NCBI RefSeq assembly: GCF_014467285.1
Contig: NZ_NKHR01000021.1
Coordinates: forward strand, 1-64,000
DNA from: Xenorhabdus sp014467285
GTDB taxonomy: Bacteria > Pseudomonadota > Gammaproteobacteria > Enterobacterales > Enterobacteriaceae
Direction: 5' to 3'
Length of the DNA: 64,000 nt
This document shows, piece by piece, positions 16,563 through 25,250 of the stretch. The position numbers were made by a program, and so were the translations under genes. Numbering within the stretch: the first letter of the stretch is position 1; each line of letters starts with the position of its first letter. Below the pieces are notes generated by a model, which saw nothing but the letters and a program-made list of their open reading frames with translations, had not been told where the DNA came from and did not search any database.

Positions 16563-16916
16563 ATGAGAAGACTGACATTCTTCATTTTAATCTGTATTTC
16601 CTTAGCGGGTTGTACAACACAATGGGTGCCTGCAACAAGTAGCCCTACTCCTTTTAATGAAGCAACTACAGAATGCAATCAATTGGCATTTAGGCTGTTT
16701 CCTGTAAAAAATGAAGTTGCCCAAAGGTCAGAACTCAGGACAGTACGACAGCCCTGTGCGAATGGAAGCCAATGCGGGAAAGACGGTTATTACACTCAGA
16801 GTATTCCCATGACTGAAAGCTATGTGATCGATGTTAATCAGAGTTCAAGAAACAACACCTATAATAATTGCATGCAGCAAAAAGGCTGGAAGCAGAAAAT
16901 CAAATACCTGCTTTAA
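16563..16916 (+). CDS. small lipoprotein of unknown function
   Basis: The ATG at 16563 opens 117 residues starting with a lipoprotein signal: MRRL, hydrophobic FFILICI, lipobox SLAGC (Cys17). The mature part has conserved-looking cysteines (ATTECNQ, RQPCANGSQCGKDG, YNNCMQQKGW), suggesting disulfides in the envelope. NNTYNNCMQQKGW resembles the C-terminal CM..KGW motif seen in several small enterobacterial lipoproteins. I do not recognise a named family. The longer upstream frame is rejected because only the internal start gives a signal sequence. A bidirectional terminator separates it from convergent purC. Confidence 0.75.
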   Translation: MRRLTFFILICISLAGCTTQWVPATSSPTPFNEATTECNQLAFRLFPVKNEVAQRSELRTVRQPCANGSQCGKDGYYTQSIPMTESYVIDVNQSSRNNTYNNCMQQKGWKQKIKYLL

Positions 16917-16943
16917 CGTTTACTAAAGGCACAAGAGGATGAC

Positions 16944-16981
16944 AGGATGCCCTTATTAATTTCCAGGGCATCCTTTTATTT
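16944..16981. terminator. bidirectional terminator between lipoprotein gene and purC
   Basis: Perfect 10-bp stem AGGATGCCCT/AGGGCATCCT followed by TTTATTTT on the plus strand. Confidence 0.85.
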
Positions 16982-17014
16982 TAAGCAATACTCTTTAAGT
17001 AATCGTTTGCGTCA

Positions 17015-17728
17015 TTAATCCAAAATAACGCCAATACGGTGTGCAACCTCTTCATACGCTTCAATCAAACCACCAAGACTCTGACGGAAACGGTCTTTGT
17101 CCATTTTATCCATTGTTTGTTGATCCCACAGACGGCTGCCATCTGGTGAAAATTCATCACCCAATACGACCTTACCTTTGAACAGACCAAACTCCAATTT
17201 GAAATCCACCAGAATCAAGCCGGCATCATCAAACAGCTTACTCAATACTTCATTGGCCTTGTAACTCAGGCGTTTCATCTCAGACAAGTGTTCTTTGCTA
17301 ACCCACCCAAATGTTTCACAGTAGGATTCATTGACCATCGGATCATGTTTAGCGTCATCTTTCAAGAACAGGTCAAACAGTGGCGGATTAAGTACCATCC
17401 CCTCTTCCACCCCAAGACGTTTCACCAGAGAACCCGCAGCCCGGTTACGAATAACACACTCAACAGGCACCATATCCAGCTTTTTCACTAAGGATTCATT
17501 ATCTGACAGAAGTTGTTCCATTTGCGTCGGAATGCCCGCTGCTTCGAGTTTATTCATAATGAAATGATTGAACTTATTATTCACCATTCCCTTACGATCA
17601 AACTGTTCAATGCGTTCACCATCCAATGCTGATGTATCATTACGGAATTCCAGTACAAGCAGATCAGGATTATCAGTGGCGTACACTGTTTTTGCTTTTC
17701 CACGATACAACTCAGCTTTTTTCTGCAT
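17015..17728 (-). CDS. purC: SAICAR synthetase
   Basis: Condenses CAIR with aspartate using ATP to give SAICAR, step eight of de novo purine synthesis (cytoplasm). All 237 residues, the same length as E. coli PurC, are present. Family signatures are RGKAKTVYATDNPDLLVLEF at the N-terminal nucleotide-binding region, ECVIRNRAAGSLVKRLG (about 90-106), the acidic LILVDFKLEFG and GDEFSPDGSRLWD. It follows bamC and dapA on the same strand, as in E. coli, but a strong terminator lies between bamC and purC. Confidence 0.98.
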   Translation of the reverse strand: MQKKAELYRGKAKTVYATDNPDLLVLEFRNDTSALDGERIEQFDRKGMVNNKFNHFIMNKLEAAGIPTQMEQLLSDNESLVKKLDMVPVECVIRNRAAGSLVKRLGVEEGMVLNPPLFDLFLKDDAKHDPMVNESYCETFGWVSKEHLSEMKRLSYKANEVLSKLFDDAGLILVDFKLEFGLFKGKVVLGDEFSPDGSRLWDQQTMDKMDKDRFRQSLGGLIEAYEEVAHRIGVILD

Positions 17729-17791
17729 CTTATACTCCAGAAATGTGACTTCTTTAAACGTAAAAAATTAAACGAAAAATTTTACCCAAAA

Positions 17792-17820
17792 ATTTAAAGG
17801 GACCCAAGGCCCCTTTAAAT
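17792..17820 (-). terminator. terminator between bamC and purC
   Basis: ATTTAAAGGG and CCCTTTAAAT form a perfect 10-bp stem directly after the bamC stop. On the minus strand it is followed by TTTTTGGG. Confidence 0.75.
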
Positions 17821-17821
17821 A

Positions 17822-18868
17822 TTACTTAGTTGTGGATTTGCTGAATGCGGCTTCCAGCACAGCCACCAATTGATCATTTTCAGATTGAGTCAGCGGCTTA
17901 CCTTTTTCGCTGATAAATTGCAGGCTGCTTCGGTTATCCAAATCACCTACCTGTAGCTTGTAATTTCCTTCGCTGATAGAAGGCGCTTCTACACCCAATG
18001 CTTTCCAGTTAGAAGAACTGAGGCCGTTGTAAGTTACGGCTATTGCTCCTGTAGAACGAGTACGATCCGTCACTTGCATACCTACACTTTCTAATGTGTA
18101 CGGCAATCTGTTCCAAACAACATTGTATGGCGCACGAACAATAATTCTTGGCAATCCGGTATTATCGCTACCGCTCTGTACGGATAATGCACCCGAATCT
18201 TTGGCATTATTTTGGCTTGATTCTTCCTGCTGCTGACTTAAATCACTCGCCAATTCATTAAGCATCAATACTGTGTAACGTTGAATTTCTACCGGATCGG
18301 TGACTTCCTTTTCGCCCAGTTTCAATCCCTCATTGGAAACAGACAGGGCTGTTTGATAATTCTGCTGGGTAACCGAGATACGGTAACGCCCCTGATAAGG
18401 AATATTTTCATCTGCCCGAGTCCATGTCACCCAATCAGTTGTCAACGTTTGTGCAGCATCATCTTTCTGACTGATCTGATAACCTTTCTTCGTCAACAGA
18501 TCGTTTACCTGTGACCACAATTTGCTGTATTCCGGGCTATTTTCAAGCAACAATTTACTGCTTTTTGCGCTATTTTCAATGCGGGACCCCGTCAATAACG
18601 CAAGGGCCTGCAATGGCGGGCGAATATCCAAGTTTTTACCCACTGCACTTGTTGAAACCACCTCCGGAACATTATATTCACTGTTTTGCAACGGTAATAT
18701 CATTCCCGCAGGGATATTCAGTGCTTTCAGCGGGGGAGTTTCAAGATAAGATTCATCCCCGCTTACCTGACGTTTATAGCGCTGATCGCTGGAGCAGGCT
18801 GCCAAAAAAACTACCAATGACAGTCCAGCAACCTTCATGACCTTCGATTTTTGCAATAATGTTGCCAT
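17822..18868 (-). CDS. bamC: outer-membrane assembly lipoprotein BamC
   Basis: Accessory lipoprotein of the BAM complex, which folds beta-barrel proteins into the outer membrane. The 348 residues start with a lipoprotein signal and lipobox FLAAC (Cys25). An unstructured lasso segment that contacts BamD follows (YLETPPLKALNIPAGMILP is the conserved part, about 41-59), then two helix-grip domains (about 100-215 and 240-345). A low-complexity Gln/Ser linker separates the two grips. It lies 16 nt after dapA in the usual dapA-bamC pair. Confidence 0.96.
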   Translation of the reverse strand: MATLLQKSKVMKVAGLSLVVFLAACSSDQRYKRQVSGDESYLETPPLKALNIPAGMILPLQNSEYNVPEVVSTSAVGKNLDIRPPLQALALLTGSRIENSAKSSKLLLENSPEYSKLWSQVNDLLTKKGYQISQKDDAAQTLTTDWVTWTRADENIPYQGRYRISVTQQNYQTALSVSNEGLKLGEKEVTDPVEIQRYTVLMLNELASDLSQQQEESSQNNAKDSGALSVQSGSDNTGLPRIIVRAPYNVVWNRLPYTLESVGMQVTDRTRSTGAIAVTYNGLSSSNWKALGVEAPSISEGNYKLQVGDLDNRSSLQFISEKGKPLTQSENDQLVAVLEAAFSKSTTK

Positions 18869-18884
18869 TAAAATTCCCTAAAAT

Positions 18885-19784
18885 TTACAGTAATCCAGCC
18901 ATTTTCAAGGCGTTACCAACTGAAATTTGCCCTTCCTGCGTTAGCGGAATCATTGGCAAACGCAGAGTATCATCAGTAATCAACCCCAATTGACGGCAGG
19001 CCCACTTGGCTGGCGTCGGGCTGGGTTCAACAAATAATTGATGATGCAATTCCATTAACTGACTGTTCAAGCCACGAGCCGTCAAAAATTCGCCCTGCTC
19101 AGCCAATTCACATATCCGTGCCATTTCTGCCGCTGCAACGTTCGCTGTCACAGAAATAACCCCTCTTCCACCAAGCTGCATGAAATCGACAAAGCTTACA
19201 TCATCACCACTCAGCAAAATGAAATTTTCATCATTAACCAATTCTTGGATTTGACTGACACGACTTAAGTTCCCCGTCGCTTCCTTAATTGCAACAATAT
19301 TTTCCAATTTCGCCAAACGGGCAACAGTCGATGGCAGTAAATCACATCCGGTACGAGATGGCACATTATACAGAATTTGTGGTAAGTCGGTATTCTCAGC
19401 TATCGCCTTATAATGCAGATATAAGCCTTCCTGTGACGGCCTATTATAATAAGGTGTCACAGACAGGCAACCCGCAACACCTGTGTTTTCGAAACAGTTA
19501 GTCAGTGAAATGGCTTCTGCCGTAGCATTTGCGCCTGTTCCGGCAATCACAGGTATACGCCCATCAGCCACTTCTAACGTTGTCAGTACGACTTCAACGT
19601 GCTCATCATGGCTAAGTGTTGCACACTCACCCGTTGTTCCAACTGACACAATCGCAGATGTACCACTGGCGATATGATAATCAATTAATTTTTTCAAACT
19701 GGCCTTATCAATCTGACCGGTTGAATTCATCGGAGTTATCAATGCAACTATACTGCCTGTAAAATCAGAGTGATTGCTTACCAT
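18885..19784 (-). CDS. dapA: 4-hydroxy-tetrahydrodipicolinate synthase
   Basis: Condenses pyruvate and aspartate semialdehyde in the first committed step to diaminopimelate and lysine. From the chosen start the 299 residues form a TIM barrel with the Schiff-base lysine Lys167 (IVAIKEATGN), the catalytic Tyr139 (ILYNVPSRTG) and the VGTTGE loop at 48-53; all are shifted by 6 from E. coli, so the N terminus is slightly longer. The ATG at 19784 has AGGGG 8 nt upstream and is preferred over the ATG at 19790, which would be only 2 nt from it. It forms an operon with bamC. Confidence 0.97.
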   Translation of the reverse strand: MVSNHSDFTGSIVALITPMNSTGQIDKASLKKLIDYHIASGTSAIVSVGTTGECATLSHDEHVEVVLTTLEVADGRIPVIAGTGANATAEAISLTNCFENTGVAGCLSVTPYYNRPSQEGLYLHYKAIAENTDLPQILYNVPSRTGCDLLPSTVARLAKLENIVAIKEATGNLSRVSQIQELVNDENFILLSGDDVSFVDFMQLGGRGVISVTANVAAAEMARICELAEQGEFLTARGLNSQLMELHHQLFVEPSPTPAKWACRQLGLITDDTLRLPMIPLTQEGQISVGNALKMAGLL

Positions 19785-20028
19785 TGCCATTTCCCCTTAA
19801 TTAAAACCTTAAACTGCAAAGTGAGAAGTTCATGGTACTTTCTTGTTATACAGAAGAAAACTCCTTACACACCCGATTTCAATGAATTTTGTTAATACCA
19901 AGTGTAGCCAATTAAACAGAAATTATAATCGCGTTTCCTCAATAAATACGATTGACCTTCTCTTGATCATTTTTTATGTTTAGACAACAACACAGCAGAC
20001 ACCTATTACAATTAAAAGGAAAATCGCT

Positions 20029-20580
20029 TTGCCAACATCAGAACAACATTTTTTAGTGATCACAGCTTTGGGTTCGGATCGTCCCGGCATTGTCAATACT
20101 ATCACCCGTCTTGTCAGTACATGCGGTTGTAATATTGAAGATAGCCGTCTGGCAATGTTTGGCGAAGAATTTACTTTTATCATGTTGCTGTCTGGTAGCT
20201 GGAACGCCATTGCCTTGATCGAGTCAACTTTGCCACAGAAAGGCGCAGAGCTTGAATTATTGATTGTGATGAAACGTACCCGATGTGGTGTCCAGACCAA
20301 ATTTCCTTCCACTATTACTGTCAAAGTGGATATTGATGATTCACCAGGCATTGTTGAACGTTTTACCAGTCTGTTTACCGCTCAAAATCTTAATATCGCT
20401 GAACTGGTATCAAAAACCCATCCCGCTGAAGGAAATAACTCTGCCCGCTTGGAAATTCAAATTACAGGTCATCATCCATTGAGTGACAATGGTACGATAT
20501 TTAAAGAAACTTTTTATCAACTATGTAAAGAATTAAATGCACGAGGCACTGTTAACGTGCAAAATCATTTGAAAGATTAA
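20029..20580 (+). CDS. gcvR: glycine cleavage system transcriptional repressor
   Basis: GcvR binds and blocks the activator GcvA when glycine is scarce. The 183 residues contain two ACT domains: the first from LVITALGSDRPGIVNTITR, the second from ITVKVDIDDSPGIVERFTSL. CGCNIEDSRLAMFGEEFTFI is nearly identical to the E. coli protein. The start is TTG with AAAGGA 8 nt upstream, and no better start exists in frame. It is divergent from dapA, as in E. coli. In E. coli it is followed by bcp; here about 575 bases with two tiny ORFs intervene. Confidence 0.95.
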   Translation: MPTSEQHFLVITALGSDRPGIVNTITRLVSTCGCNIEDSRLAMFGEEFTFIMLLSGSWNAIALIESTLPQKGAELELLIVMKRTRCGVQTKFPSTITVKVDIDDSPGIVERFTSLFTAQNLNIAELVSKTHPAEGNNSARLEIQITGHHPLSDNGTIFKETFYQLCKELNARGTVNVQNHLKD

Positions 20581-20704
20581 ATAATTGAGGGATCCCCCGT
20601 TAAATACATATAGCTTGCGAAAAAAACCTGATTAACTTCCCTTGTATCCTCGCCCACATTGGGCGTAGGTTTACGGGGCACTTGCTAATATGCCAGTCAC
20701 CGAC

Positions 20705-20836
20705 TTAGCGATTAGCAACACCTCCAATTGAAATGTTCTGCTCACAAAAAACCTGCACATACCCATTATTCACTCTGACCGAAAATAAACGCACAGAATA
20801 AGCCGCATCTTCCTGACAAAAGCCATCACTTAACAT
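20705..20836 (-). CDS. tiny ORF overlapping its upstream neighbour; unknown
   Basis: A 43-residue frame (MLSDGFCQEDAAYSVRLF through NISIGGVANR) that starts inside the end of the 60-residue ORF upstream of it, at AATGTTAA. Its mixed codon use and the coupled start look like a real minor gene pair or two pieces of one frameshifted gene. No domain was recognised. It sits inside the gcvR-bcp spacer, where E. coli has no such gene. Confidence 0.3.
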   Translation of the reverse strand: MLSDGFCQEDAAYSVRLFSVRVNNGYVQVFCEQNISIGGVANR

Positions 20837-21012
20837 TCTTTAGCTATCCCTCCCACCGCTATCAGGCTATCCGGCGTGATCTCTTCAACGATCACTCCCC
20901 TCAGCGCAGCCCCTTTACGGATACGCTTAACTATCTTAGGATGGCGAAAACTATCCTTATCGGATTTGATCAGCATTTTCTTGGCATTTTTCGTTACTGT
21001 GTAGAATATCAT
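20830..21012 (-). CDS. small basic ORF of unknown function
   Basis: A 60-residue, Lys/Arg-rich frame (TVTKNAKKMLIKSDKDSFRH, KIVKRIRKGAALRGVIVEE) ending GGIAKEC. Its ATG overlaps the stop of a 9-codon frame (MNLKVFLLA) in TAATGA, so translation could be coupled or the locus may be frameshift-damaged. No family was recognised and no good ribosome binding site is visible. With the overlapping 43-residue ORF downstream it may be the remains of a small accessory module. Confidence 0.35.
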   Translation of the reverse strand: MIFYTVTKNAKKMLIKSDKDSFRHPKIVKRIRKGAALRGVIVEEITPDSLIAVGGIAKEC

Positions 21013-21155
21013 TAGGCAAGGAGAAAAACCTTTAAATTCATATAATTAATTAAAACATAACGACAATTAATGTATATACATATTGACACAAGAAGATATA
21101 GCAGTATTAGTGTATAAACTTATTTAAATCAAAACGATTAAACGGAGAATGCGTA

Positions 21156-21629
21156 ATGAGTCCATTGAAAGCCGGTGATAAGGCCCCTCAATTCAGCCTT
21201 CCTGACCAAGATGGCGAAACCATTAATTTATCTGACTTCAAAGGTCAGCGTGTTTTAGTTTATTTTTATCCCAAAGCAATGACTCCGGGTTGCACCGTTC
21301 AAGCATGTGGTTTGCGTGACACGATGGATGAACTGAAAAATATCCATGTTGAAGTGCTAGGGATCAGCACAGATGCACCTGAAAAATTATCTCGCTTTGC
21401 AGAAAAAGAGATGCTGAATTTCACGCTACTTTCTGATGTTGATCATCAGGTTGCTGAGCAATTTGGTGTTTGGGGTGAAAAGCAGTTCATGGGAAAAATC
21501 TATGATGGCATTCACCGCATCAGTTTCTTGATTGATCCACAAGGCAGTATTGAACACGTTTTTGATAAATTCAAGACCAGTGATCATCATCAAATTGTAC
21601 TCGATCACCTGAAACAGCATTCATCGTGA
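21156..21629 (+). CDS. bcp: thioredoxin-dependent thiol peroxidase (Prx Q)
   Basis: Reduces hydrogen peroxide and organic hydroperoxides with electrons from thioredoxin in the cytoplasm. The 157 residues contain the peroxiredoxin core with peroxidatic Cys46 in AMTPGCTVQACGLRD and resolving Cys51 five residues on, the atypical 2-Cys pattern of PrxQ/Bcp. Length is close to E. coli (156). ACGGAG precedes the ATG. It is followed by a strong terminator and is monocistronic. Confidence 0.97.
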   Translation: MSPLKAGDKAPQFSLPDQDGETINLSDFKGQRVLVYFYPKAMTPGCTVQACGLRDTMDELKNIHVEVLGISTDAPEKLSRFAEKEMLNFTLLSDVDHQVAEQFGVWGEKQFMGKIYDGIHRISFLIDPQGSIEHVFDKFKTSDHHQIVLDHLKQHSS

Positions 21630-21660
21630 ATCAGTTATACCCAATGGTATAGATAGTATC

Positions 21661-21698
21661 ATTTCCTCCCGTTGCCAGATTAGGTAACGGGAGGAAAT
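21661..21698 (+). terminator. terminator of bcp
   Basis: Perfect 13-bp stem ATTTCCTCCCGTT/AACGGGAGGAAAT with a 12-nt loop, 31 nt after the bcp stop. Confidence 0.8.
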
Positions 21699-21773
21699 AA
21701 ATATTAACTCCGACACCGACATTAGTAGATCTATCGGATAATAAGTGCACCAATACTGCCACAACCAATGAAG

Positions 21774-21983
21774 TCAACATGTAAGGGCAGGAACATAAAT
21801 ACGCTCTAACAAGCGTCCAAGCCAGTACCCTCCTACCGCAATTATCGATAACCAACCCATGACACTAAATATATGGAAATTAATCGCATAAAAATATGAC
21901 ACGCTTTCTGTGACAGATCGGTTAGCAACCCGGAATCGGTACGCAATGATCACAGCAGCAATTGCCCCACCCTTTTCTCCCAT
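21774..21983 (-). CDS. possible small membrane protein downstream of perM
   Basis: A 69-residue frame 31 nt after the perM stop on the same strand, from the ATG at 21983 (MGEKGGAIAAVI). It has two hydrophobic stretches (GGAIAAVIIAY and FSVMGWLSIIAVGGYWLG) and ends IYVPALTC. There is no clear ribosome binding site. It could be a cotranscribed membrane protein or a fragment of a larger lost gene; no homologue is recognised. Confidence 0.35.
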   Translation of the reverse strand: MGEKGGAIAAVIIAYRFRVANRSVTESVSYFYAINFHIFSVMGWLSIIAVGGYWLGRLLERIYVPALTC

Positions 21984-22014
21984 TTTCAATATTGGCTATT
22001 GATTTTTCTTATCG

Positions 22015-23079
22015 TTACTCTTGTTCTTCAATTTTTTCTTCCGGCCAGACATTAATGACAGCCTTAATTAGCGTAGCCAGTGGAATAGCAAAGAAAACGC
22101 CCCAGAATCCCCATAACCCACCAAAAATAATGACAGAAAGAATAATGACAAGAGGATGTAGATTGACTGCTTCCGAAAATAAAATTGGCACAAGGAGATT
22201 TCCATCTAACCCCTGTACAACCAAATAGGCAATAAACAGAGTCCAGAAATCAGTTCCAAGCCCCCATTGAAACAGAGCCACGACAATAACCGGAATAGTC
22301 ACAATTACCGTACCAATATAAGGAATGAGTACAGACAAACCAACCAGGACTGCAAGCAACAAAGAATAATTCAATCCAAAGAAGGCAAATACTGCGTATG
22401 TACAGATGGTTAATATAACCATTTCCGTGACTTTACCACGGATATAGTTAGTAATCTGTTGGTTCATTTCATGCCATACTTTTCCTGCTAAACCGCGATC
22501 ACGCGGCAGTACTCGCTGTAATGCTACCACCATTTGATTTTTGTCTTTCAACAGGAAAAACACCATTAAGGGGACGAGGATCAGATAAATCGCGAGTGTC
22601 AACAAACCAATCAAAGATGCCACTGAAAACTTAAAAACAGATTCACCCGCCAGAGAAAGTTTGCTACGTAAATTATCAGCAATCATTTCAATAATACCTG
22701 CATCGACTAATGCCGGATAACGGGAAGGCAAAGTATGGGCATACTCATTGAAACGATTTAACATATTGGGCAAATCAGAAAACAAATTTAATCCCTGTTG
22801 CCAGACAGCAGGCGCAATAATCAAGATAACCAATGCGCTGATTCCCATAAAAACAGTTAATACAATGGAAACGGAAAGCGCTCGACCACATCCCAGCTTT
22901 TCTAATTTCACCGTTGGCCATTCCAGTAAATAAGCCAAAACAATGGCGGCAAGGACAGGTGCCAGAATTCCATTAAAGAAATAAATAATCCCAAACCCGG
23001 CCAGCAAAATAATTGATAACGCCACCACCTGTGGATCAGTGAAGCGGCGGTGATACCATTGCATAATCATTTCCAGCAT
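22015..23079 (-). CDS. perM: AI-2E family transporter PerM
   Basis: Predicted permease of the AI-2E/PerM family. The 354 residues are nearly superimposable on E. coli PerM: N-terminal MLEMIMQWYHRRFTDPQ, membrane pairs near 20-60, the amphipathic periplasmic segment (about 85-150), the conserved LVPLMVFFLLKDK (about 168-180), QQITNYIRGK, LIPYIGTVIVTIPV, and the C-terminal SEAVNLHPLVIILSVIIFGG and GVFFAIPLATLIKAV motifs. The physiological substrate is unknown. It is divergent from bepA, as in E. coli. Confidence 0.95.
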   Translation of the reverse strand: MLEMIMQWYHRRFTDPQVVALSIILLAGFGIIYFFNGILAPVLAAIVLAYLLEWPTVKLEKLGCGRALSVSIVLTVFMGISALVILIIAPAVWQQGLNLFSDLPNMLNRFNEYAHTLPSRYPALVDAGIIEMIADNLRSKLSLAGESVFKFSVASLIGLLTLAIYLILVPLMVFFLLKDKNQMVVALQRVLPRDRGLAGKVWHEMNQQITNYIRGKVTEMVILTICTYAVFAFFGLNYSLLLAVLVGLSVLIPYIGTVIVTIPVIVVALFQWGLGTDFWTLFIAYLVVQGLDGNLLVPILFSEAVNLHPLVIILSVIIFGGLWGFWGVFFAIPLATLIKAVINVWPEEKIEEQE

Positions 23080-23209
23080 AAATACGACTCCTTGATAACG
23101 ACACTCAATAACTATTTTTCATTAAAAATTATTACGATTAACGGATTTTCAGGTACCTTTTGCTATCATACACATATCCATGAAATTGGTAGCTAGTTAG
23201 AACGCATGT

Positions 23210-23293
23210 TTTATGGGAATTGCTTTATGGGAATTGCTTTATGGGAATTGTTTTATAGGAGTTATCTTATGGGAACTGTCTTATGAGAATCGC
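23210..23293 (+). repeat. six-unit 14-nt tandem repeat running into the bepA start codon
   Basis: Units of TTTATGGGAATTGC: the first two are identical, the third differs at one base, and the last three are degenerate. All keep exact 14-nt spacing and are followed by TTTATG, whose ATG (23297) starts bepA. Five of six units carry an ATG and most carry GGGA 8 nt before the next ATG. Because 14 is not a multiple of 3, successive ATGs fall in successive reading frames. Confidence 0.95.
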
Positions 23294-23296
23294 TTT

Positions 23297-24760
23297 ATGA
23301 AAAAAATACCGAAAAAATCCCTGATAGCCATCGTTGCAAGCCTGTTATTATTGGGCAATACCTCTGTATTCTCCGCACCGGCTGAAGATTCACTACCTGA
23401 CATCGGTACTACCGCAGGAGCAACCCTCAGCATCAATCAAGAATTGGCAATGGGTGATTTATACATACGTTCAATACGAGCTCAGGTTCCTTTGATTTAT
23501 GATCCGTTGCTGACACAGTACATAAATAGACTAGGCCAAAGATTAGTTCACCACGCAGACTCCGTAAAAACACCTTTCCATTTCTATCTGGTCGAAAATT
23601 CCAATATTAATGCTTACGCATTTTTCGGTGGTCATGTTGTTCTTCACTCAGCGTTGTTCCGCCATAGCCGAAATGAGAGTGAGCTGGCCTCTGTCATGGC
23701 TCATGAAATCTCCCATATTACACAACGACATCTGGCGCGTCTGATGGAAGATCAACAGCGCAAAGGTCCCCTGGCCTGGGCTGGTATCCTTGGTTCTATT
23801 CTGCTGATGATGGCTAATCCAAATGCAGGCATAGCTGCACTCAGCGGTACATTTGCAGGTTTTCAGCAAAATATGATCAGTTTTACCCAGTCAAATGAGC
23901 AAGAAGCTGATCGCATTGGAATACGCATTCTCAGCCGTGCAGGATTTGATCAACATGGAATGCCTAACTTTATGCAGATTCTGGTAGATCAATCCCGCTA
24001 CAGCTCCAAACTGCCTGAAATACTCTATACTCACCCATTACCTGACAGTCGGTTGGCTGACGCTCGTAATAGGGCAAATCAATACCCGACTAAAACCGTT
24101 CCTGAATCTCAAGACTTTCTGTTCGCCCGTGTTCGTCTTTTGACAATGTATTCAAACGAAAAGCCTTCTAACATTAATCAATTGTTGAACAAATATAGCC
24201 AAGGGGCAGCTAAAGAGCAGCTCGCTGCTGCCTATGGGCGTGCTATTTTGCTTTCTGAAGATAAAAAGTATGCTGCTGCTAAAGCGATCCTGTCTCCACT
24301 TCTGGATAAACATCCGGACAATGTTTGGTTCATTGATACAATGACTGACATCGATATCAATCAAAAACACTACGCCAGCGCTATTACCCGATTGCAGGAT
24401 GCGCTCAAGAAACAGAAAAACAATCCTATACTGCAAATCAATCTCGCAAACACCTACTTTAACGCAGAGCAATACTCACAGGCATCACAACTTCTGTTTC
24501 GTTATACCTTCAATAACCCTGACGATCTCAACGGTTGGGATTTATTGAGAAAAACCGCAGGAAAGCAGGGAAAAAATGATGAAGAACTCGCCGCTTATGC
24601 GGAATTTATGGCATTACAGGGGAAATTTGACTTGGCTATCGATTATCTGAGCAAAGCCAGTAAGCTAGCAAAATTGGGCAGTTATGCTCAGGCACGGTAT
24701 GATGCCCGTATTGATCAATTGCGCCAACTGCAACAAAGTTATAGCCAATATACAAAATGA
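23297..24760 (+). CDS. bepA: periplasmic metalloprotease/chaperone BepA
   Basis: M48 zinc protease that degrades misassembled LptD and helps outer-membrane protein assembly in the periplasm. From 23297 the product is 487 residues, exactly the E. coli length, with a signal peptide (MKKIPKKS, hydrophobic core, cut near VFSA|PAED). The zinc motif HEISH lies at about residue 136, followed by a downstream Glu ligand in EQEADRIG. A C-terminal TPR array runs from about 300 to the end. The longer in-frame start at 23213 reads through the 14-nt repeats and would bury the signal peptide, so it is rejected. Stop overlaps an ATG upstream of yfgD. Confidence 0.96.
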   Translation: MKKIPKKSLIAIVASLLLLGNTSVFSAPAEDSLPDIGTTAGATLSINQELAMGDLYIRSIRAQVPLIYDPLLTQYINRLGQRLVHHADSVKTPFHFYLVENSNINAYAFFGGHVVLHSALFRHSRNESELASVMAHEISHITQRHLARLMEDQQRKGPLAWAGILGSILLMMANPNAGIAALSGTFAGFQQNMISFTQSNEQEADRIGIRILSRAGFDQHGMPNFMQILVDQSRYSSKLPEILYTHPLPDSRLADARNRANQYPTKTVPESQDFLFARVRLLTMYSNEKPSNINQLLNKYSQGAAKEQLAAAYGRAILLSEDKKYAAAKAILSPLLDKHPDNVWFIDTMTDIDINQKHYASAITRLQDALKKQKNNPILQINLANTYFNAEQYSQASQLLFRYTFNNPDDLNGWDLLRKTAGKQGKNDEELAAYAEFMALQGKFDLAIDYLSKASKLAKLGSYAQARYDARIDQLRQLQQSYSQYTK

Positions 24761-24771
24761 GGGATTTTTCT

Positions 24772-25128
24772 ATGCAACAAGTGACTTTTTATCACAATCC
24801 CCGCTGCTCAAAGAGCCGTGAGACACTTAAGCTGGTTGAAGAACTCGGTATTACACCGGCAATCATCCACTATCTCGATACACCACCAACAGCGGAGCAA
24901 TTGACCGTACTATTGAAGCAACTTGGCTTCAAAGATGCCCGCCAGTTAATGAGAACTAAAGAAGAACGCTATAAGGAACTTAACCTCGGTGATGATTCAC
25001 TATCGCAAAAAGCGTTGATCCAAGCGATGGCTGAAAACCCAAAACTGATAGAGCGCCCGATTGTTGTTGTCGGCGATAAAGCGCGCTTAGGGCGGCCACC
25101 AGAGCAAGTTAAAGAGATTCTGTCCTGA
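24772..25128 (+). CDS. yfgD: arsenate-reductase-family protein YfgD
   Basis: ArsC-type thioredoxin-fold protein, 118 residues. FYHNPRCSKSRETLKLVEE carries the ArsC Cys (about residue 12), and IERPIVVVGDKARLGRPPE holds the conserved Arg residues of the glutaredoxin-coupled arsenate reductases. YfgD-type proteins are annotated as arsenate reductases from sequence, with no ars operon here. GAGGG lies about 9 nt before the ATG at 24772, so this start is preferred to the ATG at 24757 that overlaps the bepA stop. Probably cotranscribed with bepA, as in E. coli. Confidence 0.92.
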   Translation: MQQVTFYHNPRCSKSRETLKLVEELGITPAIIHYLDTPPTAEQLTVLLKQLGFKDARQLMRTKEERYKELNLGDDSLSQKALIQAMAENPKLIERPIVVVGDKARLGRPPEQVKEILS

Positions 25129-25152
25129 TTAATTCTCAGAAACTCCGAACAA

Positions 25153-25185
25153 AAAAGTGATAGGAACATGTTCACTATCACTTTT
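25153..25185. terminator. bidirectional terminator between yfgD and hda
   Basis: Perfect 11-bp stem AAAAGTGATAG/CTATCACTTTT with A- and T-rich flanks between convergent genes. Confidence 0.85.
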
Positions 25186-25250
25186 AAATTCGGATCACTT
25201 TTACATTCTGAACTCGTTTACTTGCCGCTCTGTCAACTCAAAACATCAAC

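Noticed and set aside
21631..21855. 74-codon minus-strand frame downstream of bcp
   Set aside because: It reads straight through the perfect bcp terminator stem and has no start signal.
23213..23296. N-terminal extension of bepA through the 14-nt repeats
   Set aside because: It would place 28 repeat-encoded residues before the signal peptide; the start at 23297 gives exactly the E. coli length.
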